From Arthrobacter sp. StoSoilB22 (GTDB lineage: Bacteria; Actinomycetota; Actinomycetes; Actinomycetales; Micrococcaceae): 64,000 bases of DNA. This document shows, piece after piece, positions 8,618-16,853 of this stretch. Position 1 is the stretch's first letter; each line of letters starts with the position of its first letter. The DNA is taken from the NCBI RefSeq assembly GCF_019977315.1, contig NZ_AP024652.1:3534001-3598000 (forward strand), given 5' to 3'. Below the pieces are notes generated by a model that was not told where the DNA came from, searched no databases, and saw only the letters and a list, made by a program, of their open reading frames with translations. The position numbers and the translations under genes were made by a program.

Positions 8618-9631
8618 TTAGCTCCGGCGGAGCATCTTCCTCACCAACAGCATGGGCTTCTTCAGGAACTCACCCACACTGGTCCGCACCACCACGGTCT
8701 GGTTCAGCGCTTCGAGGCGTTCCAGAATGTGATCGAGTTTGGCTGCGGACTCATCCAAGCGGCGCTGCTGGGTAACGATGAGTTCCTCCTGCTCTGACAG
8801 CACCCGAGTCAGGTACAACATGGCTCCAAGTCCGCCCTGCGCGGCCTGGTCGCGGAGGTAGTCGTCACGGACCAAGGCATCGTATTGGGCGTGTTCGGCA
8901 ACCTTCGCGAAGATGCTGTTGCTGTGATGACCATCGGATTGGGGCCGCTGCGACCAGAAGGCGAGCGGTTCGCCGTCGAGAAATCCGATGCGCGAGTGGC
9001 TCAGGACGCGGAGGTGGAATTCCCAGTCCCCCACCACCGGCAGGTTCTCGTTGTAGTAGCCCACATGATCGTGAAGGTTGCGCCGGTACAGGAAAGAAAT
9101 GGGGACCGCACGGTTGATCTTGAGCATGTCTGCCAGCGTTATCTGCCGCATGTCAGCCCAGAAGATCTCACGGCGAATGGGCTCGATCTTGCCGTCAACA
9201 AGCTCTTCAATGACGATTTCCGTCCGCACCATCACGCCGCTTTCGGCAGCGTGCGCGGGATCGTCGAGGTAGGCCACTGTGCGGGCCAGGAACTCGGGAG
9301 CCCAGAAGTCGTCGTCGTCATGAATCACCACAAATTCGCCGGAACCGGCCTTGAGTCCAGCGTTCGATGCACCTTCCATGCCAGCTGACTCTGTGTGGTG
9401 AAGAGTGGTAATGCGGGACCGTTCGGCTTCCGAACGCTGGGCGGTGAGATGGTCGACGTCGCCCGGGTCCCCGCCGTCGTTAACAATCACCAGCTCAAAG
9501 TCCTGGAACGTCTGGGCGAAGATGTCGTCCAAAGCCCGAGCCAGGAAGATGGGTCGGTTCTTGGTTCGCGTCACGATAGTGACGCGGGCGCCGGAAGTCA
9601 TTTCTGGTCCGTCCGTTTCGGAATTAGTCAA
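8618..9631 (-). CDS. Family 2 glycosyltransferase
   Basis: This protein of up to 337 aa has a GT-A fold N-terminus: TIVTRTKNRPIFLARALDDI, the FQDFELVIVNDGG segment, and a metal-binding DDDD run (VVIHDDDDFWAPEFL). It most resembles family 2 glycosyltransferases that add sugars to cell-surface polymers. The C-terminus (about 270-337) is basic and helical and has no known domain. The longest start is TTG 9631, overlapping the phosphatase stop by 8 bp; ATG 9601 (MTSGARVTIV) is also possible. It is probably co-transcribed with the upstream phosphatase. Donor and acceptor are unknown. Confidence 0.85.
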   Translation of the reverse strand: MTNSETDGPEMTSGARVTIVTRTKNRPIFLARALDDIFAQTFQDFELVIVNDGGDPGDVDHLTAQRSEAERSRITTLHHTESAGMEGASNAGLKAGSGEFVVIHDDDDFWAPEFLARTVAYLDDPAHAAESGVMVRTEIVIEELVDGKIEPIRREIFWADMRQITLADMLKINRAVPISFLYRRNLHDHVGYYNENLPVVGDWEFHLRVLSHSRIGFLDGEPLAFWSQRPQSDGHHSNSIFAKVAEHAQYDALVRDDYLRDQAAQGGLGAMLYLTRVLSEQEELIVTQQRRLDESAAKLDHILERLEALNQTVVVRTSVGEFLKKPMLLVRKMLRRS

Positions 9632-10361
9632 CTCTCCATTTTAGCAGCGGAGGTACACCCAGCTTGGCCCGGACGGCGTCCAGCTCCCTGTCCGAGACGC
9701 CGTTGGCCTTCAGGAACCCGATGACGTCCAACGTGGCAAGAAAGGCCCGCAGACTGTTCCGACGATCGGTCAGCATCGCCTCCAGGTCTTCGTGGGACAG
9801 GTAGGGATCGTGGGCGTGCGGCGCCCCGTGCGTACGATGCCGCTCATTGATCCCCCGCGCTGCAAGTACGTATCCGTGCATGATCTCCTCATCGTCGGCG
9901 CCGGCCAATCGTTGCAACATCACCGCGATCATGCCGCTGCGGTCCCTGCCCGCGGAGCAATGGACCACCACTTTGCCGGGCGAGGCGGCAATCGCCTTGA
10001 AGACTGCAGCGATCCTGTCCGCGAACAGTTCGAGGTAATCGCCATACTGGGCGGGATCTTTGAGGTACGGGCCGAAAAGTTCGCTGAAATCCTGATGGTC
10101 CGGATCTTCCGTCGGGCAATGCACGACGGCGATACGCGCCTTCGCCTCGTCAGGCACCTGGGGGTCGGTGTCGCGTTGCCGCCGCTCGCGCGAGGCGCGG
10201 AGATCGATCACGGTGCGGACGCCGTCGTCGTACATTTGCTGCCAACCGGACTCGGTGACCCATTCGTGGCGACCCATACGGTAAATGTCCCCCGCGATTC
10301 GCCAAGCGTTGACGGCGCCGTCCCACTGGACGCTCTGGTGAGCTGAAGTAGTCCCTTCCAT
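9624..10361 (-). CDS. Tyrosine/serine protein phosphatase (Y_phosphatase3 type)
   Basis: This 245-aa protein has the Cys-phosphatase P-loop HCSAGRDRSG at about residues 134-143 and an upstream general-acid region (CPTEDPDH). Its N-terminal WRIAGDIYRMGR segment is typical of the Y_phosphatase3 family, which includes mycobacterial PtpB. Such enzymes dephosphorylate phosphotyrosine, phosphoserine or phosphoinositides; the substrate here is unknown. The gene overlaps the glycosyltransferase by 8 bp. Repeat array B lies just upstream of its start. Confidence 0.88.
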   Translation of the reverse strand: MEGTTSAHQSVQWDGAVNAWRIAGDIYRMGRHEWVTESGWQQMYDDGVRTVIDLRASRERRQRDTDPQVPDEAKARIAVVHCPTEDPDHQDFSELFGPYLKDPAQYGDYLELFADRIAAVFKAIAASPGKVVVHCSAGRDRSGMIAVMLQRLAGADDEEIMHGYVLAARGINERHRTHGAPHAHDPYLSHEDLEAMLTDRRNSLRAFLATLDVIGFLKANGVSDRELDAVRAKLGVPPLLKWRVD

Positions 10362-10397
10362 AGGAGCCAGCTAAGCACATCGGCGCCATGGGGTGGG

Positions 10398-10450
10398 AAG
10401 TGAGAGACGGTCGCGGGAAAGCACGCGGGATGTGAGAGACGGTCGCGGGA
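10398..10450 (-). repeat. 32-bp tandem array B (core GTGAGAGAC)
   Basis: Two units carry the core GTGAGAGACGG at 10400 and 10432, exactly 32 bp apart, separated by identical sequence ending AAAGCACGCGGG. The core is a variant of ATGTGAGAGAG, with C in place of the last G. The array lies between the promoter of the phosphatase gene and the terminator of the SGNH hydrolase gene. Confidence 0.85.
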
Positions 10451-10465
10451 AAGCACGCGGGGTTG

Positions 10466-10502
10466 GCTCTCGGCGTCATAGCCTTCGATGACCGCCGAGA
10501 GC
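10466..10502 (-). terminator. Hairpin terminator of the SGNH hydrolase gene
   Basis: GCTCTCGGCG at 10466-10475 pairs perfectly with CGCCGAGAGC at 10493-10502. It lies 18 bp past the stop of the minus-strand hydrolase gene. No clear U-tract follows. Confidence 0.65.
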
Positions 10503-10520
10503 TCGCCCCTTACGAATGGG

Positions 10521-11441
10521 CTATCGCTTGGCCAGCTGAGCGGGTTTCACCGCGGAGATGAGTGCTGAGGCATAGGCCTGGTGCCCTGCCACGTTTGGAT
10601 GGAAGTTTGCGTCCGGAAGACGATCGAACGGGGCCACGGGAACGGGGACCAACACAATCCAAGGATCTGCGGAGTTAACGGCGTGTCCACCGAAGCGCTT
10701 GGTGACGTCGACGAAGACCACGTTCTTCCCGCTGAGTTGTACGGCTGCTGCGATGGCCTTGTTCAAATCATCAACGGCACTATTGGCCATGACCTGGTTA
10801 GCGACAGGGACAACGGTTACGCCCGGGATAACCAGATCACCCTGGCTCGGATCAAAGAGGCGAGGATAGCCCATCACGGCAATAGTCGCGTTGGGAGCCG
10901 CCGCACGGATGAGCCCGTACGTACCCGCAAGTGCAGTGGTAACAGAGCCGAGGTTGGCGCGGATCCCCGCAACCGTGCCCGCGCACGTGGCGGTGTCCGG
11001 TGAAGCGCAGGCCTGCAAAGCAAGAAGGCTTCCGGCATCTATGGCGCCGGCCGTAATGCTCACGAGCTCGGCTTTTTGGAGGTCAGCCTGGCCAGAGAAA
11101 ATCTGCTCAACAACGGTTGGAGCTCCGTTGTAGAACGGGCTCGGATTCAGCGGATCAAAGGACAGTAAAGCACCATGGCAGGCTAAATTGCTCAGTAAAT
11201 CCACGCGACCGGAAGCCGCCACAACGTCAACATATCCGGGTTCGCTTTGCCAACAAACCGCGTCCCGATACAGTCCGCCCGCCCCGGTCCCCGCCGTATA
11301 CGAGTCCCCGAGCGCAACGTAGTCGACCGGTGGCGGTGGAGCGGCCGTCGCTGGACTGGCAACGAAGCCTAAACAAAGTGCCACAATGGCGAGCCCGCCT
11401 GCAAAAGCCGCGTGCCGCCGTCGTCCTTGATGAGTTGCCAT
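10521..11441 (-). CDS. Secreted SGNH/GDSL-family lipase or esterase
   Basis: This 306-aa exported protein has a basic N-terminus, a hydrophobic core and an ASPATAA cleavage region at about residues 28-34. The mature part starts with the GDSL-type block YVALGDSYTAGTGAG (nucleophile Ser about 47) and ends with the Asp/His block DANFHPNVAGHQAY. Paired Cys residues match the disulfide-bearing actinobacterial SGNH esterases. It should hydrolyse lipid or carbohydrate esters outside the cell; the substrate is unknown. The ATG at 11441 has AGGGGA about 6 nt upstream. Confidence 0.88.
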   Translation of the reverse strand: MATHQGRRRHAAFAGGLAIVALCLGFVASPATAAPPPPVDYVALGDSYTAGTGAGGLYRDAVCWQSEPGYVDVVAASGRVDLLSNLACHGALLSFDPLNPSPFYNGAPTVVEQIFSGQADLQKAELVSITAGAIDAGSLLALQACASPDTATCAGTVAGIRANLGSVTTALAGTYGLIRAAAPNATIAVMGYPRLFDPSQGDLVIPGVTVVPVANQVMANSAVDDLNKAIAAAVQLSGKNVVFVDVTKRFGGHAVNSADPWIVLVPVPVAPFDRLPDANFHPNVAGHQAYASALISAVKPAQLAKR

Positions 11442-11592
11442 GGTGAATCCCCTTTTTTACCGCTCGATGGGGCTCCGGTCCCGCATGTGCGGAAGTCGCG
11501 GCTCGCCCACCATTCGGCCGTGTACCGGGGCAATGTGTTGGCAAGATTACGCCTAAGGGTGTGCAGGGGAAAGACCTTGACACCATGCCGAG

Positions 11593-12189
11593 CTATGCGC
11601 CGTACTTGGCCAGCCGGAATTCCAGCCCGTTGCGAACAGCTGGCCATTCGTGGTCGAGGATGGAGAAGACCACCGTGTCGCGGAGGGCTCCATCGGCACT
11701 GCGGGAATGGCTTCGAAGCACGCCGTCCTGCTTGGCGCCGAGCCTGGCGATTGCTTCGCGGGACTGCTGGTTCATCCAGTGGGTGCGGAATTCCACGGCG
11801 GGGCAGCCCAAGGTTTCAAAGGCGTGGCGCAGTAGCAACAGCTTGGAATCCGGGTTGGTGCCAGTGCCGTGAGCCGACGCTGCGTTCCATGTGGATCCGA
11901 TCTCCAAGCGAGGTGTTTGGGCGTCGATATTCATATAGGTCGTCATGCCGATCAGCTCGCCTGTGAGGTTTGATCGCGTCGCAAAAGGCAGCATGGATCC
12001 CTTTGCCTGTAGTCCCAGGCGGCGATCGATTTCAGCGGCCATACCCTCGGGTGTGGGGACCGAGGTGTACCAAAGTTTCCAGAGATCGCCGTCGCGTGCA
12101 GCGTCTACCAGTCCGTCATGGTGTTCCTGGCTCAACGGTTCCAGCGTTACGAACTGGCCGGTCAGGGTGATGGGTTCAATGGAAGTCAC
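11593..12189 (-). CDS. GNAT-family N-acetyltransferase (RimJ/RimL-like)
   Basis: This 198-aa protein has the GNAT fold, with a central acetyl-CoA region (LEIGSTWNAASAHGTGTNPDSK) and the downstream RimL-like NQQSREAIARLGAKQDG segment. The family acetylates protein N-termini, antibiotics or small molecules; the substrate is not predictable. The GTG start at 12189 is supported by a -10 box (TAGGCT) exactly 6 nt upstream, which indicates a leaderless transcript. Confidence 0.85.
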   Translation of the reverse strand: MTSIEPITLTGQFVTLEPLSQEHHDGLVDAARDGDLWKLWYTSVPTPEGMAAEIDRRLGLQAKGSMLPFATRSNLTGELIGMTTYMNIDAQTPRLEIGSTWNAASAHGTGTNPDSKLLLLRHAFETLGCPAVEFRTHWMNQQSREAIARLGAKQDGVLRSHSRSADGALRDTVVFSILDHEWPAVRNGLEFRLAKYGA

Positions 12190-12195
12190 CCGGTT

Positions 12196-12201
12196 AGCCT
12201 A
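12196..12201 (-). promoter_or_regulatory. -10 box for a leaderless transcript (GNAT gene)
   Basis: TAGGCT on the minus strand is followed by AACCGG and then the GTG start at 12189. The 6-nt spacing puts the transcript start at or next to the start codon. There is no Shine-Dalgarno sequence. Confidence 0.65.
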
Positions 12202-12214
12202 ACCGGCCCGGCCG

Positions 12215-13078
12215 TTAGTGGTTCCAGTCGAAGAATCCCTTGCCGGTCTTCCGGCCAAGCTCCCCGCGCGCCACTTTGTCCCGAAGGATCTGCGGCGGAG
12301 CGAAACGGTCGCCCAACGTGGCGTGCAAATATTCGGCGATACCCAACCGAACGTCCAAGCCAACAATATCCGTGGTCTTGAGCGGACCGGTGGGGTGCTT
12401 ATAGCCCAGGACCATGGCGGCATCGATGTCTTCCGCCGATGCCACTCCCTCTTCCACCATACGCATCGCTTCAAGGGCAATCGCGACGCCCAGCCTGGAC
12501 GAGGCGAAACCCGGGGCGTCATTGACGACGACGGCGGTCTTGCCGAGTGCCTCGGTCCAGTTTTTGGCCGCCACAGCGAGTTCGGGGGAGGTTTTCATGC
12601 CCAGAACCACCTCAATGAGGGTGGAAGCGGGCACCGGGTTGAAGAAGTGCAACCCCACGAAGTTAGCCGGACGGCGAAGTTCGTCGGCCAGTCCGGTCAC
12701 TGACAACGACGACGTGTTCGAGGCCAGGTAGGCGTCGGCTGAGAGGTGTTCCTCTACGGCCTTCAGCGCTGTGACCTTGAGGTCGAAGTCCTCCGGCACT
12801 GCCTCCACAACGAGGCCGCAATGAATGAAGGATTCGTAGTCCGTGGAAGTGCTGAAACGGGACATCGCCTTTTCGTGAGATTCGTTCAGGGTCCGGCGGG
12901 CGACTGACTTGGTGACGGCGTCAGCAACGCGATCCTGGGCTCCGGCTGCTGCCTCGTGGTCGCGTTCTACAACGATCACATTGGCGCCTTTGGTGAGGAA
13001 AGCATGCGCGATGCCGGCACCCATCCGGCCACCACCAAGGACTCCAACGACGTTCGGGATGGTGGGAGCTTGGGTCAT
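12215..13078 (-). CDS. paaH: 3-hydroxyacyl-CoA dehydrogenase (PaaH/Hbd type)
   Basis: This 287-aa NAD-dependent dehydrogenase has the N-terminal Rossmann motif VLGGGRMGAGIAHAF and the catalytic His region NFVGLHFFNPVP, followed by the helical 3HCDH C-terminal domain. It oxidises a 3-hydroxyacyl-CoA to the 3-oxoacyl-CoA. It is the third gene of the thiolase-hydratase-dehydrogenase operon: its ATG overlaps the hydratase stop (ATGA). With paaZ close by, 3-hydroxyadipyl-CoA is the likely substrate, though general 3-hydroxybutyryl-CoA activity cannot be excluded. Confidence 0.87.
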   Translation of the reverse strand: MTQAPTIPNVVGVLGGGRMGAGIAHAFLTKGANVIVVERDHEAAAGAQDRVADAVTKSVARRTLNESHEKAMSRFSTSTDYESFIHCGLVVEAVPEDFDLKVTALKAVEEHLSADAYLASNTSSLSVTGLADELRRPANFVGLHFFNPVPASTLIEVVLGMKTSPELAVAAKNWTEALGKTAVVVNDAPGFASSRLGVAIALEAMRMVEEGVASAEDIDAAMVLGYKHPTGPLKTTDIVGLDVRLGIAEYLHATLGDRFAPPQILRDKVARGELGRKTGKGFFDWNH

Positions 13079-13905
13079 TTCCGGGTCCTGTCTTGCGAAT
13101 CGGCGGTGTGGGTAGCGGTGTCGGGTGCGGCTGCGGTGTCTTGCGAAGCCTTGGCCGTTTTCTTGTCCAAGAAGGCCTGCATGCGATCAAACTTGGCTTG
13201 GGATTCAAAGAGGATTCCCTGCGCAAGGGTATCGATCAGCGGGTGAGCTTCAGCCGGGGCGTGGAAGACCGATTTGGTGATCCGCACAGCTAGAGGGTCC
13301 TGACGCCCGATCCGGTCCGCCAGTTTGTGTGCTGCATCCATGAGTTCGGGAGCCTCGTGGATCTCAGTGATGAGGCTGATGCGCAGGGCTTCCTCGGCAC
13401 GGAGAACGGCACCGGCCAGGAGGATTTCCTTGGCTTTCGGCTCACCCACAAGCTCCTTCAGCCGCCAACTGGCCCCGGCGGCCGCGAGGATTCCCAGCCC
13501 GGTCTCGGGGTTGCCGATCCGAACGCTCGGTGTGCCAATACGGAAATCGGCGGCGTAGGCGAGTTCCGCTCCCCCGCCCAGGCAATACCCGTCCAGAGCC
13601 GCAATAACCGGCATGGGCAGTTTGGCGATGCGCACAAAGATGGTGGAGTTGATCCCCTGCAAGGCGTCGTCCCGGCGGCGTTCGCGGAGCTGTCCAATGT
13701 CCGCACCGGAGGCGAACACACCCTCAGTGCCTGCAATGATCAGCACTTTCGGGTTCCGCTCAAGCTCAGCGCAAACCGTGTGAAGCTCGTCCACCATGGT
13801 CTGGTCGATCGCATTACGGACCTCGGGACGGTTCAGCAAGACAGTGAGGCGGTCCTCGCGTTCCTCGATCAGGAGGGTGGTGAAGTCTTTCGTATCCAAG
13901 GCCAT
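13075..13905 (-). CDS. Enoyl-CoA hydratase/isomerase (PaaF/PaaG type)
   Basis: This 276-aa crotonase-fold protein has the oxyanion-hole segments EGVFASGADIGQL and ALDGYCLGGGAELAYAADFRIG and the Glu pair region NPETGLGILAAAG. It hydrates 2,3-enoyl-CoA to 3-hydroxyacyl-CoA, or isomerises an enoyl-CoA as PaaG does. I chose ATG 13905 because it overlaps the thiolase stop as TAATG; a longer in-frame extension exists without support. The C-terminal 25 residues are low-complexity (TAAAPDTATHTADSQ). Confidence 0.87.
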   Translation of the reverse strand: MALDTKDFTTLLIEEREDRLTVLLNRPEVRNAIDQTMVDELHTVCAELERNPKVLIIAGTEGVFASGADIGQLRERRRDDALQGINSTIFVRIAKLPMPVIAALDGYCLGGGAELAYAADFRIGTPSVRIGNPETGLGILAAAGASWRLKELVGEPKAKEILLAGAVLRAEEALRISLITEIHEAPELMDAAHKLADRIGRQDPLAVRITKSVFHAPAEAHPLIDTLAQGILFESQAKFDRMQAFLDKKTAKASQDTAAAPDTATHTADSQDRTRK

Positions 13906-15131
13906 TACACGCCTTCCAACAGCATCGCGGTACCCTGCCCGACGCCGATGCACATGGTCGCCAGGCCGAGCTTAGGTCCGGTGGTTGAGGCGAGCTCCCG
14001 CTCCATACGGCCCAGCAACGTGATCGCGATACGCGAGCCGCTGGAACCGAGCGGGTGCCCCAAACTGATGGCACCGCCGTCGTTGTTGACGATGTCCGGG
14101 TCCAGGCCGAGCCGACGCATGCTGGCCAGCGACTGCGTGGCGAAGGCTTCGTTCAGTTCCACGGCGCCTAGCTGTCCGACCGTTAGTCCGGTGCGTGCCA
14201 GGACCTTCTGGGTGGCGGGGACCGGGCCGATTCCCATGATCTCCGGTTCGCAGCCGGCCGATGCACCGTCCACGATGCGGGCGCGGGGTGTCAGGCCGAA
14301 CTTCTTGATGGCGGCCTCGGAGGCAACGATGATGGCTGATGCGCCGTCGTTGAGTGTGGAGGAGTTACCTGCCGTGACCACTGAACCGCCGGGAACAACA
14401 GGCCGCAGACCGGCCAACACGTCCATGGTGGTGCCCAAACGGGGACCTTCATCGGTGTCCACCACGGTTTCCGACTTACGGGTCTTTACAGTGACAGGAA
14501 CGATCTCATCCTTGAAGCGACCGCCCGCGATCGCTGCCAGCGCACGTTCGTGTGAGCGGACGGCAAACGCGTCAGCGTCCTCGCGGGAAATGTTGTCCAC
14601 CCGTCCCACTTCCTCGGCGGTTTCCGGCATGGAGTAGGTCATCTTGCCGTCGCGGGACAGCTCGCCCTTGGTGAACAGCGGGTTGGCGAAGCGCCAGCCG
14701 ATGGAGGTGTCAAAGATCTGGCCCGGCTTGGCGAACGCCGTGGTGGGCTTCTCCTGTACCCAAGGTGCGCGGCTCATGGACTCGACGCCACCGGCCACTA
14801 CGATGTCCGCAGCTCCGGACTTGATCATATGGCTGGCCATGATGATGGCGCTGAGGCCCGAGGCACAGAGGCGGTTCACTGTGATGCCGGGAATGTGGAG
14901 GGGAAGTCCGGCGAGGAGGGTGGCCATACGGGCCACGTTCCGGTTTTCCTCACCCGCGCCGTTGGCATTACCGAGGATCACCTCGTCAATGGTGTCAGGA
15001 TCGACGCCGGCACGCGCCACCGCTTCCCGGACCACCAGCGCGGCGAGATCGTCCGGACGAACGGAGGACAGCGCCCCAGCGTAGCGACCTACAGGCGTGC
15101 GTGCGCCGCCAACAAGAAAAGCCTCGACCAT
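13905..15131 (-). CDS. Thiolase (acetyl-CoA / 3-oxoadipyl-CoA C-acyltransferase)
   Basis: This 408-aa thiolase has the acyl-accepting Cys in NRLCASGLSAI (about residue 90), the His motif GHPLGSSGSR and the C-terminal catalytic Cys in CIGVGQGTA. It cleaves 3-oxoacyl-CoA into acetyl-CoA and a shortened acyl-CoA; in the phenylacetate pathway the PaaJ thiolase acts on 3-oxoadipyl-CoA. The start is ATG 15131 (MVEAFLVGGARTPVG) with AAGGA 8 nt upstream. It is the first gene of a three-gene operon. A TetR-type half operator like that of paaZ lies 46 bp upstream. Confidence 0.9.
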   Translation of the reverse strand: MVEAFLVGGARTPVGRYAGALSSVRPDDLAALVVREAVARAGVDPDTIDEVILGNANGAGEENRNVARMATLLAGLPLHIPGITVNRLCASGLSAIIMASHMIKSGAADIVVAGGVESMSRAPWVQEKPTTAFAKPGQIFDTSIGWRFANPLFTKGELSRDGKMTYSMPETAEEVGRVDNISREDADAFAVRSHERALAAIAGGRFKDEIVPVTVKTRKSETVVDTDEGPRLGTTMDVLAGLRPVVPGGSVVTAGNSSTLNDGASAIIVASEAAIKKFGLTPRARIVDGASAGCEPEIMGIGPVPATQKVLARTGLTVGQLGAVELNEAFATQSLASMRRLGLDPDIVNNDGGAISLGHPLGSSGSRIAITLLGRMERELASTTGPKLGLATMCIGVGQGTAMLLEGV

Positions 15132-15176
15132 GAGAACATCCTTCGCGAAGTGAAAGGGACCGGCCTGGAATAATAT

Positions 15177-15190
15177 ACCGACCGTTCGTT
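15177..15190. promoter_or_regulatory. TetR-type operator upstream of the thiolase operon
   Basis: ACCGACCGTTCGTT matches the half-site ACCGGCCGTTCGGT of the paaZ operator at 12 of 14 positions, and both lie in AT-rich promoter DNA (flanked here by TAATAT and CTATAAAG). The symmetry is weaker than at paaZ. Co-regulation of the two units is inference. Confidence 0.6.
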
Positions 15191-15273
15191 CTATAAAGAT
15201 TACACGGCCCGGGGAGCCGGTCAACAGTTGAAGTCCTCAGTTACGGATCAGCTGAGACCGGCCCCTGCCGGCG

Positions 15274-15930
15274 TCAGAGCACTCGAATTCCCAAATGCCC
15301 GGCCAGTAGCGGTGCCATGAGGCTCAGCTGGTAGTCGTCGATCACCACTCCTGCCAGTCCGGCCAATCCGTTGATTCCGCGGAACTCCGAGGTCCGCAGA
15401 TCCACGTCCTTCAGCTTGGCGCCCGTGACATCCAGCGTTCCGATGGTGCAGTTCTTCAAGGCCAACCGCGTACCCGTGCAGCCGCCAAGATCAAGTTCAT
15501 TGATGATGCAATCGGAAATCTGAAGGTCCATGAGCTTGGAACCACGCAGGTTCACATAGTCCAGCTTGCCGCCGTCGATTCTGACAGAGCGCCAGTTACC
15601 CTCATAGAGTTCGGCCGACCCCCACCGCGGGTTGGTGATCTCCACGTCCTGCCAGGAAGTTCGCGCAGCCATGAAGACCGGGGCATACGGCTCGGAGAAG
15701 ATGCACTCGCGGAACGTTGCCCCCCGCAGCTGAGCCTCGTTGAAGGAGACCCCGTTCAGCTCGCACTCTATGAAATCGGCGCCGCTGAGTTCCTCTCCGT
15801 CGGCAGAAACACGGGTGAGCCTGACGCCGTCGTACCGTTCGCCACGCTGGAAGTCCGGGGCGTCGTCGTCGCGTAGTTCATCCAGGCGCACCGGCGAAAT
15901 CTTGGGCGCGGCAACCTTCGCAACCGCCAT
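15274..15930 (-). CDS. Pentapeptide-repeat protein
   Basis: This 218-aa protein has degenerate A(D/N)LXX-type pentapeptides across the middle (LSGADFIECELNGVSFNEAQLRGATF, VNLRGSKLMDLQISDCIINELDLGG), which predict a right-handed quadrilateral beta-helix. Some family members mimic DNA and bind gyrase, but most have no known role. The ATG overlaps the upstream SRPBCC stop as TGATG, so the two are translationally coupled. Confidence 0.8.
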   Translation of the reverse strand: MAVAKVAAPKISPVRLDELRDDDAPDFQRGERYDGVRLTRVSADGEELSGADFIECELNGVSFNEAQLRGATFRECIFSEPYAPVFMAARTSWQDVEITNPRWGSAELYEGNWRSVRIDGGKLDYVNLRGSKLMDLQISDCIINELDLGGCTGTRLALKNCTIGTLDVTGAKLKDVDLRTSEFRGINGLAGLAGVVIDDYQLSLMAPLLAGHLGIRVL

Positions 15931-16388
15931 CAGAGCGATTCCGCTTTGGCAGCGATCTCGGCGAGGTCCTTGCTGAGAGCCTTACGGGTCATGCTCATCC
16001 CTAACTTCCCGAACAGGGCCATCCCCACCTTGCTGATGAGCGAGGGATTGATCACCTCGGCGCCGAAGGTCAGGGTCAGATCCGTACCGCCATCGCGCTC
16101 GGTGAGGTTGAAACGGGTGGTGTAGTCCGCACCGCCCTGAACTGCCTTGACCGTGGTGCTCCGCGGAGGGTCAGTCTCGGAAACCCACATCTCAACCGTC
16201 TCCTGCTTACCCATCATGGTCCGGGTTTCCTTCCAGCGCGTTCCCTCCCTGTAGGGGCCTTCACTGAGCATCTGGATTGAGTTGATGCCTGAGAGCGTGC
16301 CGGCCGAGCCGGGAATGTCCGAAATGACGGCCCAAACCTTCTCCGGGCGTGCGTTGACGTGCTGCGTCAAGGTGGTGGTGTGTTCCAT
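15930..16388 (-). CDS. SRPBCC (START/Bet v1-like) family protein
   Basis: This 152-aa protein has the polyketide-cyclase/SRPBCC pattern TLTQHVNARPEKVWAVISDIPG at the N-terminus and a C-terminal helix. The fold makes a hydrophobic pocket for lipid-like ligands; the ligand is unknown. The ATG at 16388 is preceded by TAGGCT-N6, which indicates a leaderless transcript. It is the first gene of a two-gene operon with the pentapeptide-repeat gene. Confidence 0.8.
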   Translation of the reverse strand: MEHTTTLTQHVNARPEKVWAVISDIPGSAGTLSGINSIQMLSEGPYREGTRWKETRTMMGKQETVEMWVSETDPPRSTTVKAVQGGADYTTRFNLTERDGGTDLTLTFGAEVINPSLISKVGMALFGKLGMSMTRKALSKDLAEIAAKAESL

Positions 16389-16394
16389 ACATCG

Positions 16395-16400
16395 AGCCTA
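16395..16400 (-). promoter_or_regulatory. -10 box for a leaderless transcript (SRPBCC gene)
   Basis: TAGGCT on the minus strand lies 6 nt (CGATGT) before ATG 16388. No Shine-Dalgarno is present. Confidence 0.65.
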
Positions 16401-16433
16401 GACCCGACCCCCGACACTCCAAACCGCAAAGGC

Positions 16434-16853
16434 CTAAGACGCCGGGCGCCCCCACGGAATCAGTCGAAGCAGCACCACCGTAAGCCACGTGACCACACCG
16501 CACACACCAACGCCCCAGGCGATGTCAGTCAAGGCCACCAGGGCAGGGAAGTCCTTGAGGACAGCGAGCGCCGTCAACGCCCAGGTTGCGTAGGTGAAGA
16601 AACCGAACAAGGCACCTGCGAAGATCCGCCGGCGCAGCGTCGAGTCCGCCCTCCCGGGCCGCACCCCGTAGTGCACTATCCCCGCAACGAAGACGAGGTA
16701 GAACAGCACGGCCGCGACCGGCTGCGGGCTGGCTGCCAGGAGATGCCCCATCTGGCTCTGATACTGCCGCTGCGCCACAGTGAGGATCCAGACGACATCG
16801 ATCGCGGCGAAGATCACTGCTGCCAGGGCGTAGGCGAGCAACCACCGCTTCAT
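16434..16853 (-). CDS. DUF2177 family membrane protein
   Basis: This 139-aa protein has four predicted membrane segments (starting LLAYALAAVIFAAIDVVWI). The sequence matches the DUF2177 family, whose function is unknown. Its ATG overlaps the stop of the acyl-CoA ligase (ATGA), so it is the last gene of a MarR-FadD-DUF2177 operon. Confidence 0.78.
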   Translation of the reverse strand: MKRWLLAYALAAVIFAAIDVVWILTVAQRQYQSQMGHLLAASPQPVAAVLFYLVFVAGIVHYGVRPGRADSTLRRRIFAGALFGFFTYATWALTALAVLKDFPALVALTDIAWGVGVCGVVTWLTVVLLRLIPWGRPAS

